DNA of 64,000 bases, from positions 186,001-250,000 of the forward strand of contig JAGDWI010000003.1 in the NCBI GenBank assembly GCA_023269825.1, written 5' to 3'. The number at the start of each line of letters is the position of its first letter. Within the stretch, counting starts at the first letter, position 1. A model generated the notes under the pieces. It did not search any database, had not been told where the DNA came from, and worked only from the letters and a program-made list of their open reading frames with translations. Made by a program: the position numbers and the translations under genes. This document shows positions 1 through 8,468 of this stretch, one piece after another. The DNA comes from Desulfurococcaceae archaeon. GTDB taxonomy: Archaea > Thermoproteota > Thermoprotei_A > Sulfolobales > Desulfurococcaceae.

Positions 1-459
1 TTGAGGAGTCTCAACGTAAACCATTGAGCTACCAATGATGTGACCAGCGTTGAATAACTTGATGTTAAATCCATCTATTTCCACGCTTTCACCGTAATTG
101 AGAAAAACCGAATTATTGTACATTTTATCGAATTCTCTTAACTCGTAATCTATGTAGTAGGAGTTTAGCCTCAAGAAGTCTACTGTGAGTAATTTAGCTA
201 CATCTAGTGTCGGCCTAGTAGCAATTGATTTTGGGCTACCAGTAATGTATAAGTATGGTGCAGCTCCGACATGATCTAAGTGTGCATGCGATATAACCAG
301 AGCTGATATGTCAATTGGCCGAACATGTATAGGTAACTGCGGAATATCTTTCTCGTCAAAGTTAACTCCATAATCCAGTAACACTGACCTATTGGACTCC
401 TTGAGTAAAACGGCTGATCTACCTACTTCTCTGCCTCCGCCTAGAATTCTTAATTCCAT
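1..459 (-). CDS. Beta-CASP/metallo-beta-lactamase nuclease, aCPSF2-like (C-terminus off the left edge)
   Basis: The frame is open from ATG at 459 to the window edge, giving 153 N-terminal residues. It begins with a Gly-rich strand (GGGREVGRSAVLL, residues 7-19) and carries the zinc motif SHAHLDH (His58, His60, Asp62, His63). This is the N-terminal metallo-beta-lactamase lobe typical of CPSF-type ribonucleases; the closest relation in this window is aCPSF1 at 47160. It lacks the two KH domains of aCPSF1, so it fits the short archaeal aCPSF2 type, an RNA-processing endo/exonuclease. The beta-CASP lobe and the remaining motifs are outside the window, so the subgroup is an inference. It diverges from the NAC gene across a 92-base AT-rich gap. 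Confidence 0.82.
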   Translation of the reverse strand, partial: MELRILGGGREVGRSAVLLKESNRSVLLDYGVNFDEKDIPQLPIHVRPIDISALVISHAHLDHVGAAPYLYITGSPKSIATRPTLDVAKLLTVDFLRLNSYYIDYELREFDKMYNNSVFLNYGESVEIDGFNIKLFNAGHIIGSSMVYVETPQ

Positions 460-551
460 TAGATCACCATCTAATTCGCGATGAATAAGCATGGTTGTTT
501 TTAAACATTATAAGAATTAACCTTTATAAGTAGAATAGGAGGTGTGCTTAA

Positions 552-917
552 TTGGCGTTTTTGAACCCCCACGAGTTAAGGAAACTCCTCAGAAGATACG
601 GAATAGAGGTAGAAGAACTACGTGGAGTTGAAAAAGTCGAATTATACATGGGTAATAAGAAAATCGTAGTTTCATCTCCTCAAGTCGTGGCTTTCAAAAT
701 GCAGGGTCAAGTAATATATCAGGTAACGGGGCAAGAAGAAGTAGTTAAAGAGCAACAGGAAAAAGAAGAAGTACAAGTGCCGGTATCTGAAGACGATATA
801 AAGTTCATCATTGATTACACAGGTGTTACAAGGGAGAAAGCTGTTGAAGCACTATTAAAAGCTAAAGGGGATTTAGCTAAAGCCATTATGATTATTCGTG
901 GAGAGGAGAAACCGTGA
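552..917 (+). CDS. Nascent polypeptide-associated complex (NAC), alpha-type subunit
   Basis: A 121-residue protein with an N-terminal NAC beta-barrel domain (about residues 1-70), an acidic linker rich in Glu, and a C-terminal UBA domain (about residues 80-120, around TGVTREKAVEALLKAKGD). Archaeal NAC forms a homodimer that binds ribosomes near the exit tunnel and shields nascent chains. The start is TTG at 552, placed 7 bases after AGGAGGTG. The stop overlaps the GTG start of the polymerase gene by 4 bases, so the two are probably co-translated. Confidence 0.93.
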   Translation: MAFLNPHELRKLLRRYGIEVEELRGVEKVELYMGNKKIVVSSPQVVAFKMQGQVIYQVTGQEEVVKEQQEKEEVQVPVSEDDIKFIIDYTGVTREKAVEALLKAKGDLAKAIMIIRGEEKP

Positions 918-3532
918 ATACCATGAAAACTAGCAATGGGGAATTTTCGCTTCTCCAGTCACGTGATCTCCACGTGCTTCCATATAAGAGGAGCTTCGAA
1001 AAAATCATTAAGTCACCCTGTTATCTCCTCAATGTATATTATGATGGAAAAATTGGAAAAGCAGTAATGGAGTTCCTAAGTGAAGACGGCTCGAGGATCA
1101 TTAAGGTACCTGATCCCTATGGACATAAACCCTATTTTCTAACCGATGAAAACCCAGATGAGTTGAAAAAGAAAATCACAGATGATAGTTTAGAAGGTTT
1201 CGAGGAAGTCGAGAAAATTAACCCGTTAACAATGCAAAGGATAAAATTAACTAAAGTAGTCACGAAAGATCCTCTCGCTGTTAGAAAACTGAGGAGTAAA
1301 GTCGGTAACGCGTGGGAAGCGAAGATCAAGTATCATGCTAACTACATATATGACATGGATCTCATCCCGGGAATGCGCTACGTTATCTCAAATAATGAGT
1401 CAAAAAAACCTATACTCGTTGAACCAGTAATACCCGAGGAAGTCATTAAAACCATTGAAAAAATCTTCGAGAAGGAACCTGATTTAACCAGAGCGCTAGC
1501 AAAGGAGTTCGCGAAACTCTTCGAGGAACCACCGCCTAAGGCTAAGAGAGCATCCATAGATATCGAGGTGTATACTCCATTTAGAGGTAGGGTTCCAAAC
1601 CCGAAGCTCGCAGAGTACCCTGTTATAAGCTTAGCTATCGCAGGGAACGATGGATTCAGGAAAGTGTTTATGTTTTCACGGCCATTCAAGAACTCATTTC
1701 TCTACGCGAGTGAGGAGGTTTACCCTGCGAACGCTGAAATAGAGATCTTTGACTCCGAGAAAGCAATGCTCTTAGAGTTCTATAAAGCTGTTTCCAGGTA
1801 TCCAATCATTTTAACATATAATGGAGATAAATTCGACTTGATATATCTATACACAAGATCACTTAAACTAGGTATACCGAGGTACCTTATTCCCATACAA
1901 ATAAAGGAGGATTTGGCGAGATTTGAGTCGAGCATACACTTAGACCTATACAGGTTTTTCTCAAATAAAGCGATTAAGAACTATGCTTTCGGGGGGAAAT
2001 ACCAGGAGGATAAACTAGATGCTGTATCACATGCTCTACTAGGTGTAACTAAAATAGGGTTCGAGGAAACTGTGAGCGATGTTTCAGCTGGATTACTAGC
2101 TGCTTATAACCTACGCGACGCTGAAATAACTTTAACACTAACTACTTTCAGCGATGAACTCGTGTGGAAACTAATGATCCTCATGGCTCGTATATCGAAA
2201 ACAAGTATCGAGGAACTGTGCAGGAGGCAGATATCTGGGTGGATTCAAAATCTATTCTTCTGGGAGCACAGGAGACTAAACTACCTGGTACCCAATAAAG
2301 AAGATATAGCTAAACACGTTAGAGCCTCGACTAGAGCTGTTATAGATGGTAAAAAGTATGCAGGAGCACTAGTAATTATACCTCCTCAAGGTGTTTTCTT
2401 CAACGTAGTAGTTCTCGATATCGCATCTCTGTATCCAAGCGTTATCAAGAACTATAATTTAAGTTATGAAACAGTTGACGTTGATTGGTGCAGTAGGAAA
2501 TCCGGTGTAGTTGATGAAACAGGGAAAACTATCCACGTTGTATGCACAGATTTCCCTGGTTTAACCGCACAAATAACTGGTATACTGAGAGATTTTAGAG
2601 TAGAAATTTACAAGAAGAGAGGCAAGGATAAAACGTTGCCTAGTGATCTAAGAACTTGGTACGATGTCGTTCAAAGAGCTATTAAAGTATTCATTAATGC
2701 AAGTTACGGAGTCTTTGGCGATGAGCGGTTCTCCCTTTACTCACCAGCAGTCGCCGAGAGCGTTACAGCTCTTGGCAGAAGATCCTTCATGAGCATTGTA
2801 CTGAAAGCAGCTGAAATGGGGGTTAAAACTCTCTACGGGGACACAGACTCCATTTTTGTATGGTCTCCTACACAGAAACAACTAGAACTATTACAGAAGT
2901 GGATACAGCAAAGCCTTGGATTAGATATCGAAGTGGATAAAGAATTCTCATTCGTGGTTTTCACGGGGCTTAGAAAGAATTACCTTGGTAGAACGAAAAA
3001 CGGAGATATCGAAGTAAAAGGACTCGTAGCTAAGAAGAGAAACACGCCTGAGTTCGTTAAACTGCTTTTCACTGATTTACTCGATAAATTGAAAAGCGTT
3101 GAAAGCCCAGAGGACTTCGTGGAGTTCATACATTGGCTTGAAAAAGAAATAAGGAGATACTACCACGGCTTAAAACACAAAGAGATACCTTTAGACATGT
3201 TAGCAATTAAAATGGCCATGACGAAGAATCCATCTGCTTACACTAAGAATAAACCACCCCACGTGAAGGCCGCTATGCAATTACTGAAATACGGTGTAAA
3301 CGTACAAGAAGGAGATGTGATATTAGTGGTGAAAGTTAAAGGAGGAGACGGATATAAGGCTATACAGTTAGCTAAACAATACGAAATCGACCCTGAAAAA
3401 TACATTGACACAATGAAATCCGGGCTAGAGCAACTCTTACTAGCACTAGGTATTAAATGGGAGGATATAACTGGTGGAAGCGAGTTACATAGATTCATGG
3501 ATAATAAATCTCCCCTGAAAGCAAATATATAA
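914..3532 (+). CDS. Family-B DNA polymerase, PolB1 type (replicative)
   Basis: An 872-residue proofreading DNA polymerase. The exonuclease motifs are Exo I with Asp216/Glu218, Exo II with Asn303 and Asp308, and Exo III with Tyr398/Asp402. The polymerase motifs are motif A with Asp502 (DIASLYPS), motif B with Lys591 (KVFINASYG), and motif C YGDTDS with Asp643 and Asp645. All catalytic residues are present. The N-terminal GHKPYFL block and the length match the crenarchaeal PolB1 (Sulfolobus Dpo1) type rather than PolB3, a copy of which lies at 40230. The start is GTG at 914 with a 4-base overlap with NAC; ATG at 923 is an alternative. Confidence 0.94.
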   Translation: MNTMKTSNGEFSLLQSRDLHVLPYKRSFEKIIKSPCYLLNVYYDGKIGKAVMEFLSEDGSRIIKVPDPYGHKPYFLTDENPDELKKKITDDSLEGFEEVEKINPLTMQRIKLTKVVTKDPLAVRKLRSKVGNAWEAKIKYHANYIYDMDLIPGMRYVISNNESKKPILVEPVIPEEVIKTIEKIFEKEPDLTRALAKEFAKLFEEPPPKAKRASIDIEVYTPFRGRVPNPKLAEYPVISLAIAGNDGFRKVFMFSRPFKNSFLYASEEVYPANAEIEIFDSEKAMLLEFYKAVSRYPIILTYNGDKFDLIYLYTRSLKLGIPRYLIPIQIKEDLARFESSIHLDLYRFFSNKAIKNYAFGGKYQEDKLDAVSHALLGVTKIGFEETVSDVSAGLLAAYNLRDAEITLTLTTFSDELVWKLMILMARISKTSIEELCRRQISGWIQNLFFWEHRRLNYLVPNKEDIAKHVRASTRAVIDGKKYAGALVIIPPQGVFFNVVVLDIASLYPSVIKNYNLSYETVDVDWCSRKSGVVDETGKTIHVVCTDFPGLTAQITGILRDFRVEIYKKRGKDKTLPSDLRTWYDVVQRAIKVFINASYGVFGDERFSLYSPAVAESVTALGRRSFMSIVLKAAEMGVKTLYGDTDSIFVWSPTQKQLELLQKWIQQSLGLDIEVDKEFSFVVFTGLRKNYLGRTKNGDIEVKGLVAKKRNTPEFVKLLFTDLLDKLKSVESPEDFVEFIHWLEKEIRRYYHGLKHKEIPLDMLAIKMAMTKNPSAYTKNKPPHVKAAMQLLKYGVNVQEGDVILVVKVKGGDGYKAIQLAKQYEIDPEKYIDTMKSGLEQLLLALGIKWEDITGGSELHRFMDNKSPLKANI

Positions 3533-3644
3533 GTAATAGACTTACTTGCTCTCAGTGCTTCTAGGTCCCTTGTTGGTTCCAAATATAAAATTATAAAAAT
3601 AAAAGAGGCTATTCTAACCATAGTACTAGGTAAGGGTGATCTGC

Positions 3645-3932
3645 TTGCCTAAGAAAAGAGAAAGTCGTGGACGTAGAAAAGGCGATAAAGGCTCTGTGGA
3701 AAGAATCATGTGTGATAATTGCGGCGCATTAGTACCAGCCGATAAAGCTATCTGTGTAACAAGAATGTATAGTCCGGTTCCGCCGGGCTTAGCTGAGGAA
3801 CTCGAGAAGAAGGGCGCGGTTATAATGAAATATCCCGTGGAGAAATGTTACTGTATATCGTGCGCAATACACTTTGGAATAATCAAAGTGAGACCAGAAG
3901 AAGAGAGAAAGCCAAAGCAGCTTCCAATATAA
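3645..3932 (+). CDS. rps26e: Small ribosomal subunit protein eS26
   Basis: About 95 residues with an N-terminal Lys/Arg-rich stretch, a first zinc pair Cys23/Cys26 (CDNC), the family-typical PADKAICVTRMYSPVPPGL block, and a second Cys cluster (CYCISC, Cys68/70/73). eS26 is found in eukaryotes and some archaea, notably crenarchaea. The frame is open from GTG 3636, but TTG at 3645 is preferred because it gives the family N-terminus MPKKRESRG and is preceded by the archaeal Shine-Dalgarno GGTGATC. Confidence 0.93.
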   Translation: MPKKRESRGRRKGDKGSVERIMCDNCGALVPADKAICVTRMYSPVPPGLAEELEKKGAVIMKYPVEKCYCISCAIHFGIIKVRPEEERKPKQLPI

Positions 3933-3994
3933 AATTAGATTTTTAAGTCGAAGTCCACATAGGTGGAATAAAAAGAGTTACATGGTTGATCTAG

Positions 3995-4333
3995 ATGAAA
4001 GCGAGGAAAGTGGTTGTAGTAACGGCTGAACACCACCCCTATCATAAATTATGGTTAAAACTAGCAGAGGAACTTAGCAAAGCTCTAAATGTACCACTGG
4101 AAGTTAAAGTCGAAGATTACGTGTACCTTGTCGACTATGGAGATAAAGACGAGTTCGGTATGAGTTGGTTACCGCAAATACTAGTTGAACTAGAAGATAA
4201 CAGTGTTCACTGGCTTCTATCAAGGCTTCCATTAAATGATGCTTTGCAACCGGATGAAGGGAAAGCTATTAGCGAAATGATTGAAAAACTTAAATCACTC
4301 GGAGTAGAAGTTCCTACATCTCAGTCAACTTAA
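3995..4333 (+). CDS. Conserved crenarchaeal protein of unknown function
   Basis: A 112-residue soluble protein, not assigned to a named family. It starts with an alternating strand (KVVVVTAEHHPYHKLW), followed by a helix and further strands, suggesting a small alpha/beta (thioredoxin- or Rossmann-like) fold. Acidic residues are frequent and there is no signal or membrane segment. It lies between eS26 and a methyltransferase, all on the same strand, with short gaps. The start is ATG at 3995 after GGTTGATCT. Confidence 0.7.
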   Translation: MKARKVVVVTAEHHPYHKLWLKLAEELSKALNVPLEVKVEDYVYLVDYGDKDEFGMSWLPQILVELEDNSVHWLLSRLPLNDALQPDEGKAISEMIEKLKSLGVEVPTSQST

Positions 4334-4388
4334 ATCACCATTAATACCCCCTTATTTTTAAACTCTTATATGATATGGGTTGTAGTGT

Positions 4389-4868
4389 ATGGTGTTTGTT
4401 CCATTTGTACCTACACCTTATCCTGTTGTTCGAGCAATGCTTAAAGCTGCGAATGCTGGCCCTGAAGACGTTGTCTATGATCTCGGTTGCGGTGATGGAA
4501 GAATACTCGTAGTAGCTGTTAAAGAATTCAACGTGAAGAAAGCGGTGGGAATAGAGATAGATCGTGAAAAGTACAAGCTAGCTCTACTTAGAATAAAGGA
4601 TGAAGGAATAGAGGGTAAAGCGGATGTCATTCATGGGGATTTTTTCGAAGTAGATATAAGTGATGCAACAGTTGTAACAATGTTTCTCCTAACATCTGTT
4701 AATGAGATGCTGAGACCTAAGCTTGAGAAAGAACTTAGAGACGGTGCTAGAGTCGTTAGTCACGAGTTTAGGATACCTGGTTGGCGACCAGAGAAGATCA
4801 TTGATGTAAGAGACGATAATGGATTACTTCACACTGTTATCTTGTACGTTAAGGGTAGACACTTGTGA
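4389..4868 (+). CDS. aKMT-like protein lysine methyltransferase (class I SAM-dependent)
   Basis: A 159-residue single-domain Rossmann methyltransferase. The SAM-binding motif DLGCGDG spans residues 31-37. Upstream is the VPFVPTPYPVVRAML segment, typical of the archaeal aKMT / eukaryotic FAM173-METTL group. Characterised aKMT of Sulfolobus methylates lysines of many proteins, including chromatin proteins. Size and motifs fit that family; the substrate here is inferred. The last 45 bases overlap the end of the convergent TrmI gene. Confidence 0.8.
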   Translation: MVFVPFVPTPYPVVRAMLKAANAGPEDVVYDLGCGDGRILVVAVKEFNVKKAVGIEIDREKYKLALLRIKDEGIEGKADVIHGDFFEVDISDATVVTMFLLTSVNEMLRPKLEKELRDGARVVSHEFRIPGWRPEKIIDVRDDNGLLHTVILYVKGRHL

Positions 4869-5633
4869 GATCCTTCTAGCAAATATAATGTACCCTGTAT
4901 GCCCAATCATACGTGTTAAGGGTCTTACTGCGCCTGGTTCAACTTGGTACTCTCTCAGCAGTAACTCATATACACGTACATCTCTGAATAAACCAGTGTT
5001 CTGCAAAGCTATTACTGTTCTCTCGACCTGGTTAATTGTTGGAGTATAGATCAGTATTGTTGAAGACGGTTTCAAAACCTTACTTACGTTCACCAAAGCG
5101 TTCCAAGGATCAGGTATATCTAGGAAGAATGAATCTAAGGGCTCCACGTTCAAATCCATCCTAACATCTTGCTCTTTTAAGATAACTCGATGCAGTAAAC
5201 CAGCTTTTTCAAGGTTTTCTCTGGCGCATTCTAGTGCTTTCTTCGATACATCGAAACCATATAATATGCCGTTGTCACCTATAATGGATGCGATTGCAAC
5301 CGTTAATGCGCCTGACCCAACACCAGCTTCTCCAACTCTACTACCCGGATTTATCCCTGAGAGATAAATCATGAGAGCTGCATCTTTAGGGTAAATAATT
5401 TGCGTAACTCTTCGAATACTCGTAACGTAGTCTTGTCTCAATGGTTTAAGCAGTAAAGCTGTGTAACCTCTGCTTGTTTTTATAAACGAACCGTAGGGTT
5501 GCCCTATGAGTTGATCATGTAGAATATATCCTTTGTCTGTGCCAAGTATTTTGCCTCTCTGAACTTTCACCACAAATTTTCTTTTCTCATCTATGTATAT
5601 TAATACTCCATCTCCTTCACGCACTACCTCCAA
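4824..5633 (-). CDS. trmI: tRNA (adenine-57/58-N1)-methyltransferase TrmI
   Basis: A 269-residue enzyme that makes m1A at positions 57/58 of the tRNA T loop, a thermostabilising modification. The N-terminal beta-barrel (about residues 1-75) precedes a SAM domain with GEAGVGSG at 101-108 and the active-site block LDIPDPWNAL around residues 171-180. The start is TTG at 5633, 9 bases after TAGGAGGT. The gene ends inside the convergent aKMT-like gene (45-base overlap), so the last 15 residues are encoded antisense to the methyltransferase C-terminus. Confidence 0.92.
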   Translation of the reverse strand: MEVVREGDGVLIYIDEKRKFVVKVQRGKILGTDKGYILHDQLIGQPYGSFIKTSRGYTALLLKPLRQDYVTSIRRVTQIIYPKDAALMIYLSGINPGSRVGEAGVGSGALTVAIASIIGDNGILYGFDVSKKALECARENLEKAGLLHRVILKEQDVRMDLNVEPLDSFFLDIPDPWNALVNVSKVLKPSSTILIYTPTINQVERTVIALQNTGLFRDVRVYELLLREYQVEPGAVRPLTRMIGHTGYIIFARRISQVSTLNVQDNSVK

Positions 5634-5945
5634 AGTTAAGAAACCTCCTAAGCCCCGGTATCACTCATCACTAATCAGATATACCAGCTGTCAGCACCAA
5701 TATTTTTAATTTAATTCTAAACTTTATAATTTATTTCTCTCCATGATGCCCCGCTCTGAAGATTTCTGGAGTAAAGTAACTTTATTGAAATACGCGTCTT
5801 CAATTTTTCCCACAAGTCAATACTGTGTTTTCTAGATGGAGATAACTAGGGCTTAGCGAGTTTCTCAGCGAAGAACAGATCTCGGGAATACCTTATTAAG
5901 CAGGTATCATGTACTCTTTAATAGTAAACTACGTGGTTTCAAGTA
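5634..5945. other. Divergent intergenic region between trmI and the ASCH-like gene
   Basis: A 312-base AT-rich gap that must hold two divergent promoters. TATA-like AT stretches lie around 5700-5735 (TrmI side) and at 5911-5922 (TTTAATAG, towards the gene at 5946). A C/D-box-like layout around 5649-5699 on the minus strand was considered and rejected. No open frame in this region could be supported. Confidence 0.5.
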
Positions 5946-6404
5946 ATGACGGTAATAGTGATCCCAATAAAACCGGTTTTTGCATATAAAATTTTTACTC
6001 GTAAAAAGAAATTTGAATTGCGAAAGCTTCCTCATAAGACTTCTCCCGTGAAAACTGGAGATAGAGTGGTCTTGTATGTATCGGGCAGCATTAAGGCTTT
6101 CATGGGAGAATACGTTGTAGGAGAAGTATTGATGGGTACGCCTGAGTACATTATAAGGATTTTATCCATGAGACCTGATAGTGGCGTAGGTGAACAAGAT
6201 TTCGCTTACATTAGAGGAGCTAAGTATGCTTTCGCTATGGAGATATTAAATCCATTAATTTACAAAACCCCCATCGAGATGAAGGAGGTTTTAAGAATTA
6301 TTCCAGATTATTATCCGCCGCAAGGAATACAAAAACTAGATGACTATGACCCAGTGGTTATCCTTTTATTTAATAAAGCGAGAAAAGAGACGTTGAGAGC
6401 TTAA
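5946..6404 (+). CDS. ASCH/PUA-like domain protein (DUF365-type)
   Basis: A 152-residue protein built around a PUA-like barrel. The [22 protein letters not shown]-like opening, with paired basic residues after a strand and then [10 protein letters not shown], is typical of ASCH/DUF365 proteins, which are thought to bind RNA or modified nucleotides. No catalytic residues are certain. The stop overlaps the convergent RHH gene by 4 bases. The function is inferred only from the fold family. Confidence 0.65.
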   Translation: MTVIVIPIKPVFAYKIFTRKKKFELRKLPHKTSPVKTGDRVVLYVSGSIKAFMGEYVVGEVLMGTPEYIIRILSMRPDSGVGEQDFAYIRGAKYAFAMEILNPLIYKTPIEMKEVLRIIPDYYPPQGIQKLDDYDPVVILLFNKARKETLRA

Positions 6405-6583
6405 AGGCGTGTTACTTCAACTTCTTTCATCCAAAGCTCTTTCCTTAAAAGTTCTCTAATAGCTACTCTGATGACTTCGCTTCTATTTCTGTATTTGCCT
6501 ATTCTCACAAGTTCATCTATTCCCTCAATATATAGCTCTGGCATTTTAACGGTTACCAATTTAAGCCTCGGTCTATCGAACAC
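6401..6583 (-). CDS. Ribbon-helix-helix (CopG/Arc-type) DNA-binding protein
   Basis: A 60-residue protein with the ribbon [18 protein letters not shown] followed by two helices ([15 protein letters not shown]), the classic RHH layout. Such proteins dimerise, insert a two-stranded ribbon in the major groove, and often autoregulate. The start is GTG at 6583, just after GGTGAT. No partner toxin is adjacent; the convergent neighbour is an ASCH-like protein. A target cannot be named. Confidence 0.8.
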   Translation of the reverse strand: MFDRPRLKLVTVKMPELYIEGIDELVRIGKYRNRSEVIRVAIRELLRKELWMKEVEVTRL

Positions 6584-6727
6584 TATATCACCACTATAAA
6601 ATGGCCACGGTAATTATCTTAAAAAGACTTGGACATTATTCGTTAATCTGATCTCCTCCTTTAAGGTTAAGCTCGAGTTAAAGGATTTATCCGTGAAAAA
6701 CCTTACCCTAATTAAAGCAGAGTTATC

Positions 6728-6737
6728 ATTTAAAACC
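6728..6737 (+). promoter_or_regulatory. TATA box of the tRNA-Ser gene
   Basis: TTTAAAA (6729-6735) is centred about 29 bases upstream of the first tRNA base, matching archaeal BRE/TATA spacing for a leaderless tRNA transcript. Confidence 0.5.
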
Positions 6738-6761
6738 CTGTTCAAAATAATAAATAAATGA

Positions 6762-6845
6762 GCCGGGGTCGCCTAGCCTGGTAGGGCGCCGGCCTGCTAA
6801 GCCGGTGGGGGAAACCCCGCGCGGGTTCAAATCCCGCCCCCGGCG
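6762..6845 (+). tRNA. tRNA-Ser(GCT)
   Basis: A class II tRNA of 84 nt with long variable arm. The acceptor stem GCCGGGG (6762-6768) pairs perfectly with CCCCGGC (6838-6844), with discriminator G6845. The anticodon stem is CCGGC/GCCGG around loop CTGCTAA, anticodon GCT at 6796-6798. The T arm is GCGGG-TTCAAAT-CCCGC. CCA is not encoded. The integrase relic begins 88 bases downstream, which makes this tRNA the probable integration target. Confidence 0.95.
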
Positions 6846-6892
6846 CTCCTCCTTTAAATACCCAGATAAATTTTACTGGGCTACCCCAGGTC

Positions 6893-6915
6893 CACGCCTC
6901 CGCGGTGGGGGCGTG
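6893..6915 (+). repeat. Inverted repeat before the integrase relic
   Basis: CACGCC (6893-6898) pairs with GGCGTG (6910-6915); the stem can extend by a T-G wobble and two C-G pairs. It sits between tRNA-Ser and the integrase start, where an operator or arm-type recombinase site could lie. The role is inferred. Confidence 0.35.
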
Positions 6916-6932
6916 AACTACTAGGTGAAATC

Positions 6933-7745
6933 ATGCTTGCTAATCACTGGTACGATAGGGTCAATACTAGTGCTCTCGGGGATGATGCGGGGAGGCTTAT
7001 CCTCAAGAGGGTTAAGCGTAAACTCGGGCTCACCAAGGCCCTTGAAGCCCTAGCCATCTCCAAGGGTGCGATGTATAACTACCTACATGGCGTTAGGAGG
7101 GCTCCCGATGAAGTGGTCTACAGGGCTCTTCAACACCTAGAGGAGAGAGAGTTTAACGAAATAGTCAAGGGGATTGATAGACTTCGGGCCGTTGGGATCA
7201 TCCGTGAGGACGGGTCTATCGACTACTCTCTAATACCACAGGCCATAGCGCTTGCTACTTGAGACGAGTACTTGAAGCAAGCACTACTAAGGTTCACAGT
7301 GGAGAACTTCGGGGAGGATCTCAGGAAGATGCTTTGCTCGAGCCTAGCACACGTGGTGTTCAAGTGGGAGCCGGGCTTCGAGGAGTTACTCAGGGAGAGG
7401 AAGATGTGCCGGAGAGTGGCGAGTCCCGGTACAATGTCCTACTACCGCAACCTGTTTAAGCAGTACCTCGAGGGTAAGTCTCTAAGCGAGGAGATAGTAG
7501 ACTACGTTATCAACCACGAGAACAAGTGGCTTAGAAACGTTTTCAGACACTACGTTCAATACCTATACTACCTCAGGAGAATACCCCGGAGACATATGGT
7601 TGGTTAATGGAGGTAGTGCCCTCACGGAGCTATAGACTAGACGTGAGGCCATACCCGATAAACCCCGAGGACGTGAAGAGGACTCTAGCCTATCTAAGAG
7701 AGCGGCACGAGCTATACTACCTAGTCTAGAGGCTGATGCTAGAGG
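6933..7745 (+). pseudogene. Crenarchaeal tyrosine-recombinase (integrase) relic
   Basis: The N-terminal and core-binding part of an integrase found in many crenarchaeal genomes: an HTH-like start (LTKALEALAISKGAMYNYLHG), then helical core-binding segments. It is broken three ways. TGA at 7260-7262 lies in frame (probably former CGA, IALAT-x-DEYLKQ). A one-base deletion near 7583-7587 shifts the frame, after which PETYGWLMEVVPSRSYRLDV continues in the next frame. TAG at 7727-7729 follows YYLV. The coding similarity ends abruptly at about 7745, against the stop of the livF gene, so the whole catalytic domain with Arg/His/Arg/Tyr is missing. It is GC-rich compared with its flanks. The family assignment rests on recognition of the sequence pattern. 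Confidence 0.75.
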
Positions 7746-7746
7746 A

Positions 7747-8466
7747 TCAGTATGCGGCACGCTCGCCCATGAAGAACATCTTCTCTATTTTTGCTACTGA
7801 AAACTCCTCGCTGGTATAAGACCCTGTTATCTCGCCTCCGACTAATACGTAGGCTTTATCAGCTACTTCAAGGGTTTTCTTAACGTTCTGCTCTGCTATT
7901 AGTATCGTGATCTCGGTTGATTTACTGATTTCCTTAATTCTCTTAATTACCTCTGAGGCGAGTCTAGGTGCAAGCCCTGCTGTTGGTTCATCTAGTAAGA
8001 GTAATGATGGTTTAGCTAAGAGAGCTCTGGCTATCGCTAACATTTGCCTCTCGCCGCCACTCAGAGTCTTTGCCTTCTGTCTACGCCTTTTTGCTAGCTC
8101 AGGGAATAGAGTTAAGACCTCCCCTACATCTGAGGCTACATTTGGATCGCCTCTTCTGAGATACGCTCCCAGGGCTAGATTCTCATCGACGGTTAAATTA
8201 GGGAAAATATTGTCAATCTGAGGAACAATTCCTATTCCCAGTTTAGCTATTTCATACGGCTTCATCTCATTGAGAACAATACCGTTAAATCTTATAGTAC
8301 CATTGAAAATAGTCGTAAGATTCAACACTGTATTCAATAAAGTCGACTTACCTGCACCATTGGGACCAAGTACTGCGACGATCTCGCCCTTTAACACATC
8401 CATATTTATTCCTCGTATAACGGGTATTTTTCCATAACCAGCCGTTAGGTCGCGGATCTCTAGCAA
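7747..8466 (-). CDS. livF: ABC transporter ATP-binding protein, LivF type
   Basis: A 239-residue nucleotide-binding subunit with Walker A LGPNGAGKST, signature LSGGERQML, Walker B LLLLDEPTAGL and the H-loop region replaced by AEQN, as is usual in LivF. With LivG it would power import through LivH/LivM. It is the last gene of the ferredoxin/AOR/liv operon, 2 bases after livG, and its stop abuts the truncated integrase. Confidence 0.9.
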   Translation of the reverse strand: MLEIRDLTAGYGKIPVIRGINMDVLKGEIVAVLGPNGAGKSTLLNTVLNLTTIFNGTIRFNGIVLNEMKPYEIAKLGIGIVPQIDNIFPNLTVDENLALGAYLRRGDPNVASDVGEVLTLFPELAKRRRQKAKTLSGGERQMLAIARALLAKPSLLLLDEPTAGLAPRLASEVIKRIKEISKSTEITILIAEQNVKKTLEVADKAYVLVGGEITGSYTSEEFSVAKIEKMFFMGERAAY

Positions 8467-8468
8467 GT

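Noticed and set aside
5649-5699. C/D-box-like layout on the minus strand upstream of trmI: CTGA, TGATGA and two 12-nt guides
   Set aside because: Only the inner D' and C' boxes are good; the outer C box (GTGCTGA) and D box (CTTA) are degenerate and no terminal stem exists, and the 3' end merges with the trmI ribosome binding site.
6762-7262. SSV-type integrase split by integration (intN overlapping the tRNA)
   Set aside because: The relic starts 88 bases after the tRNA and does not overlap it, and its breaks are stops and a small deletion rather than an attachment-site split.
7259-7459. Open frame within the integrase relic in another frame
   Set aside because: The integrase reading (frame of 6933) explains the sequence; this one is a shadow.
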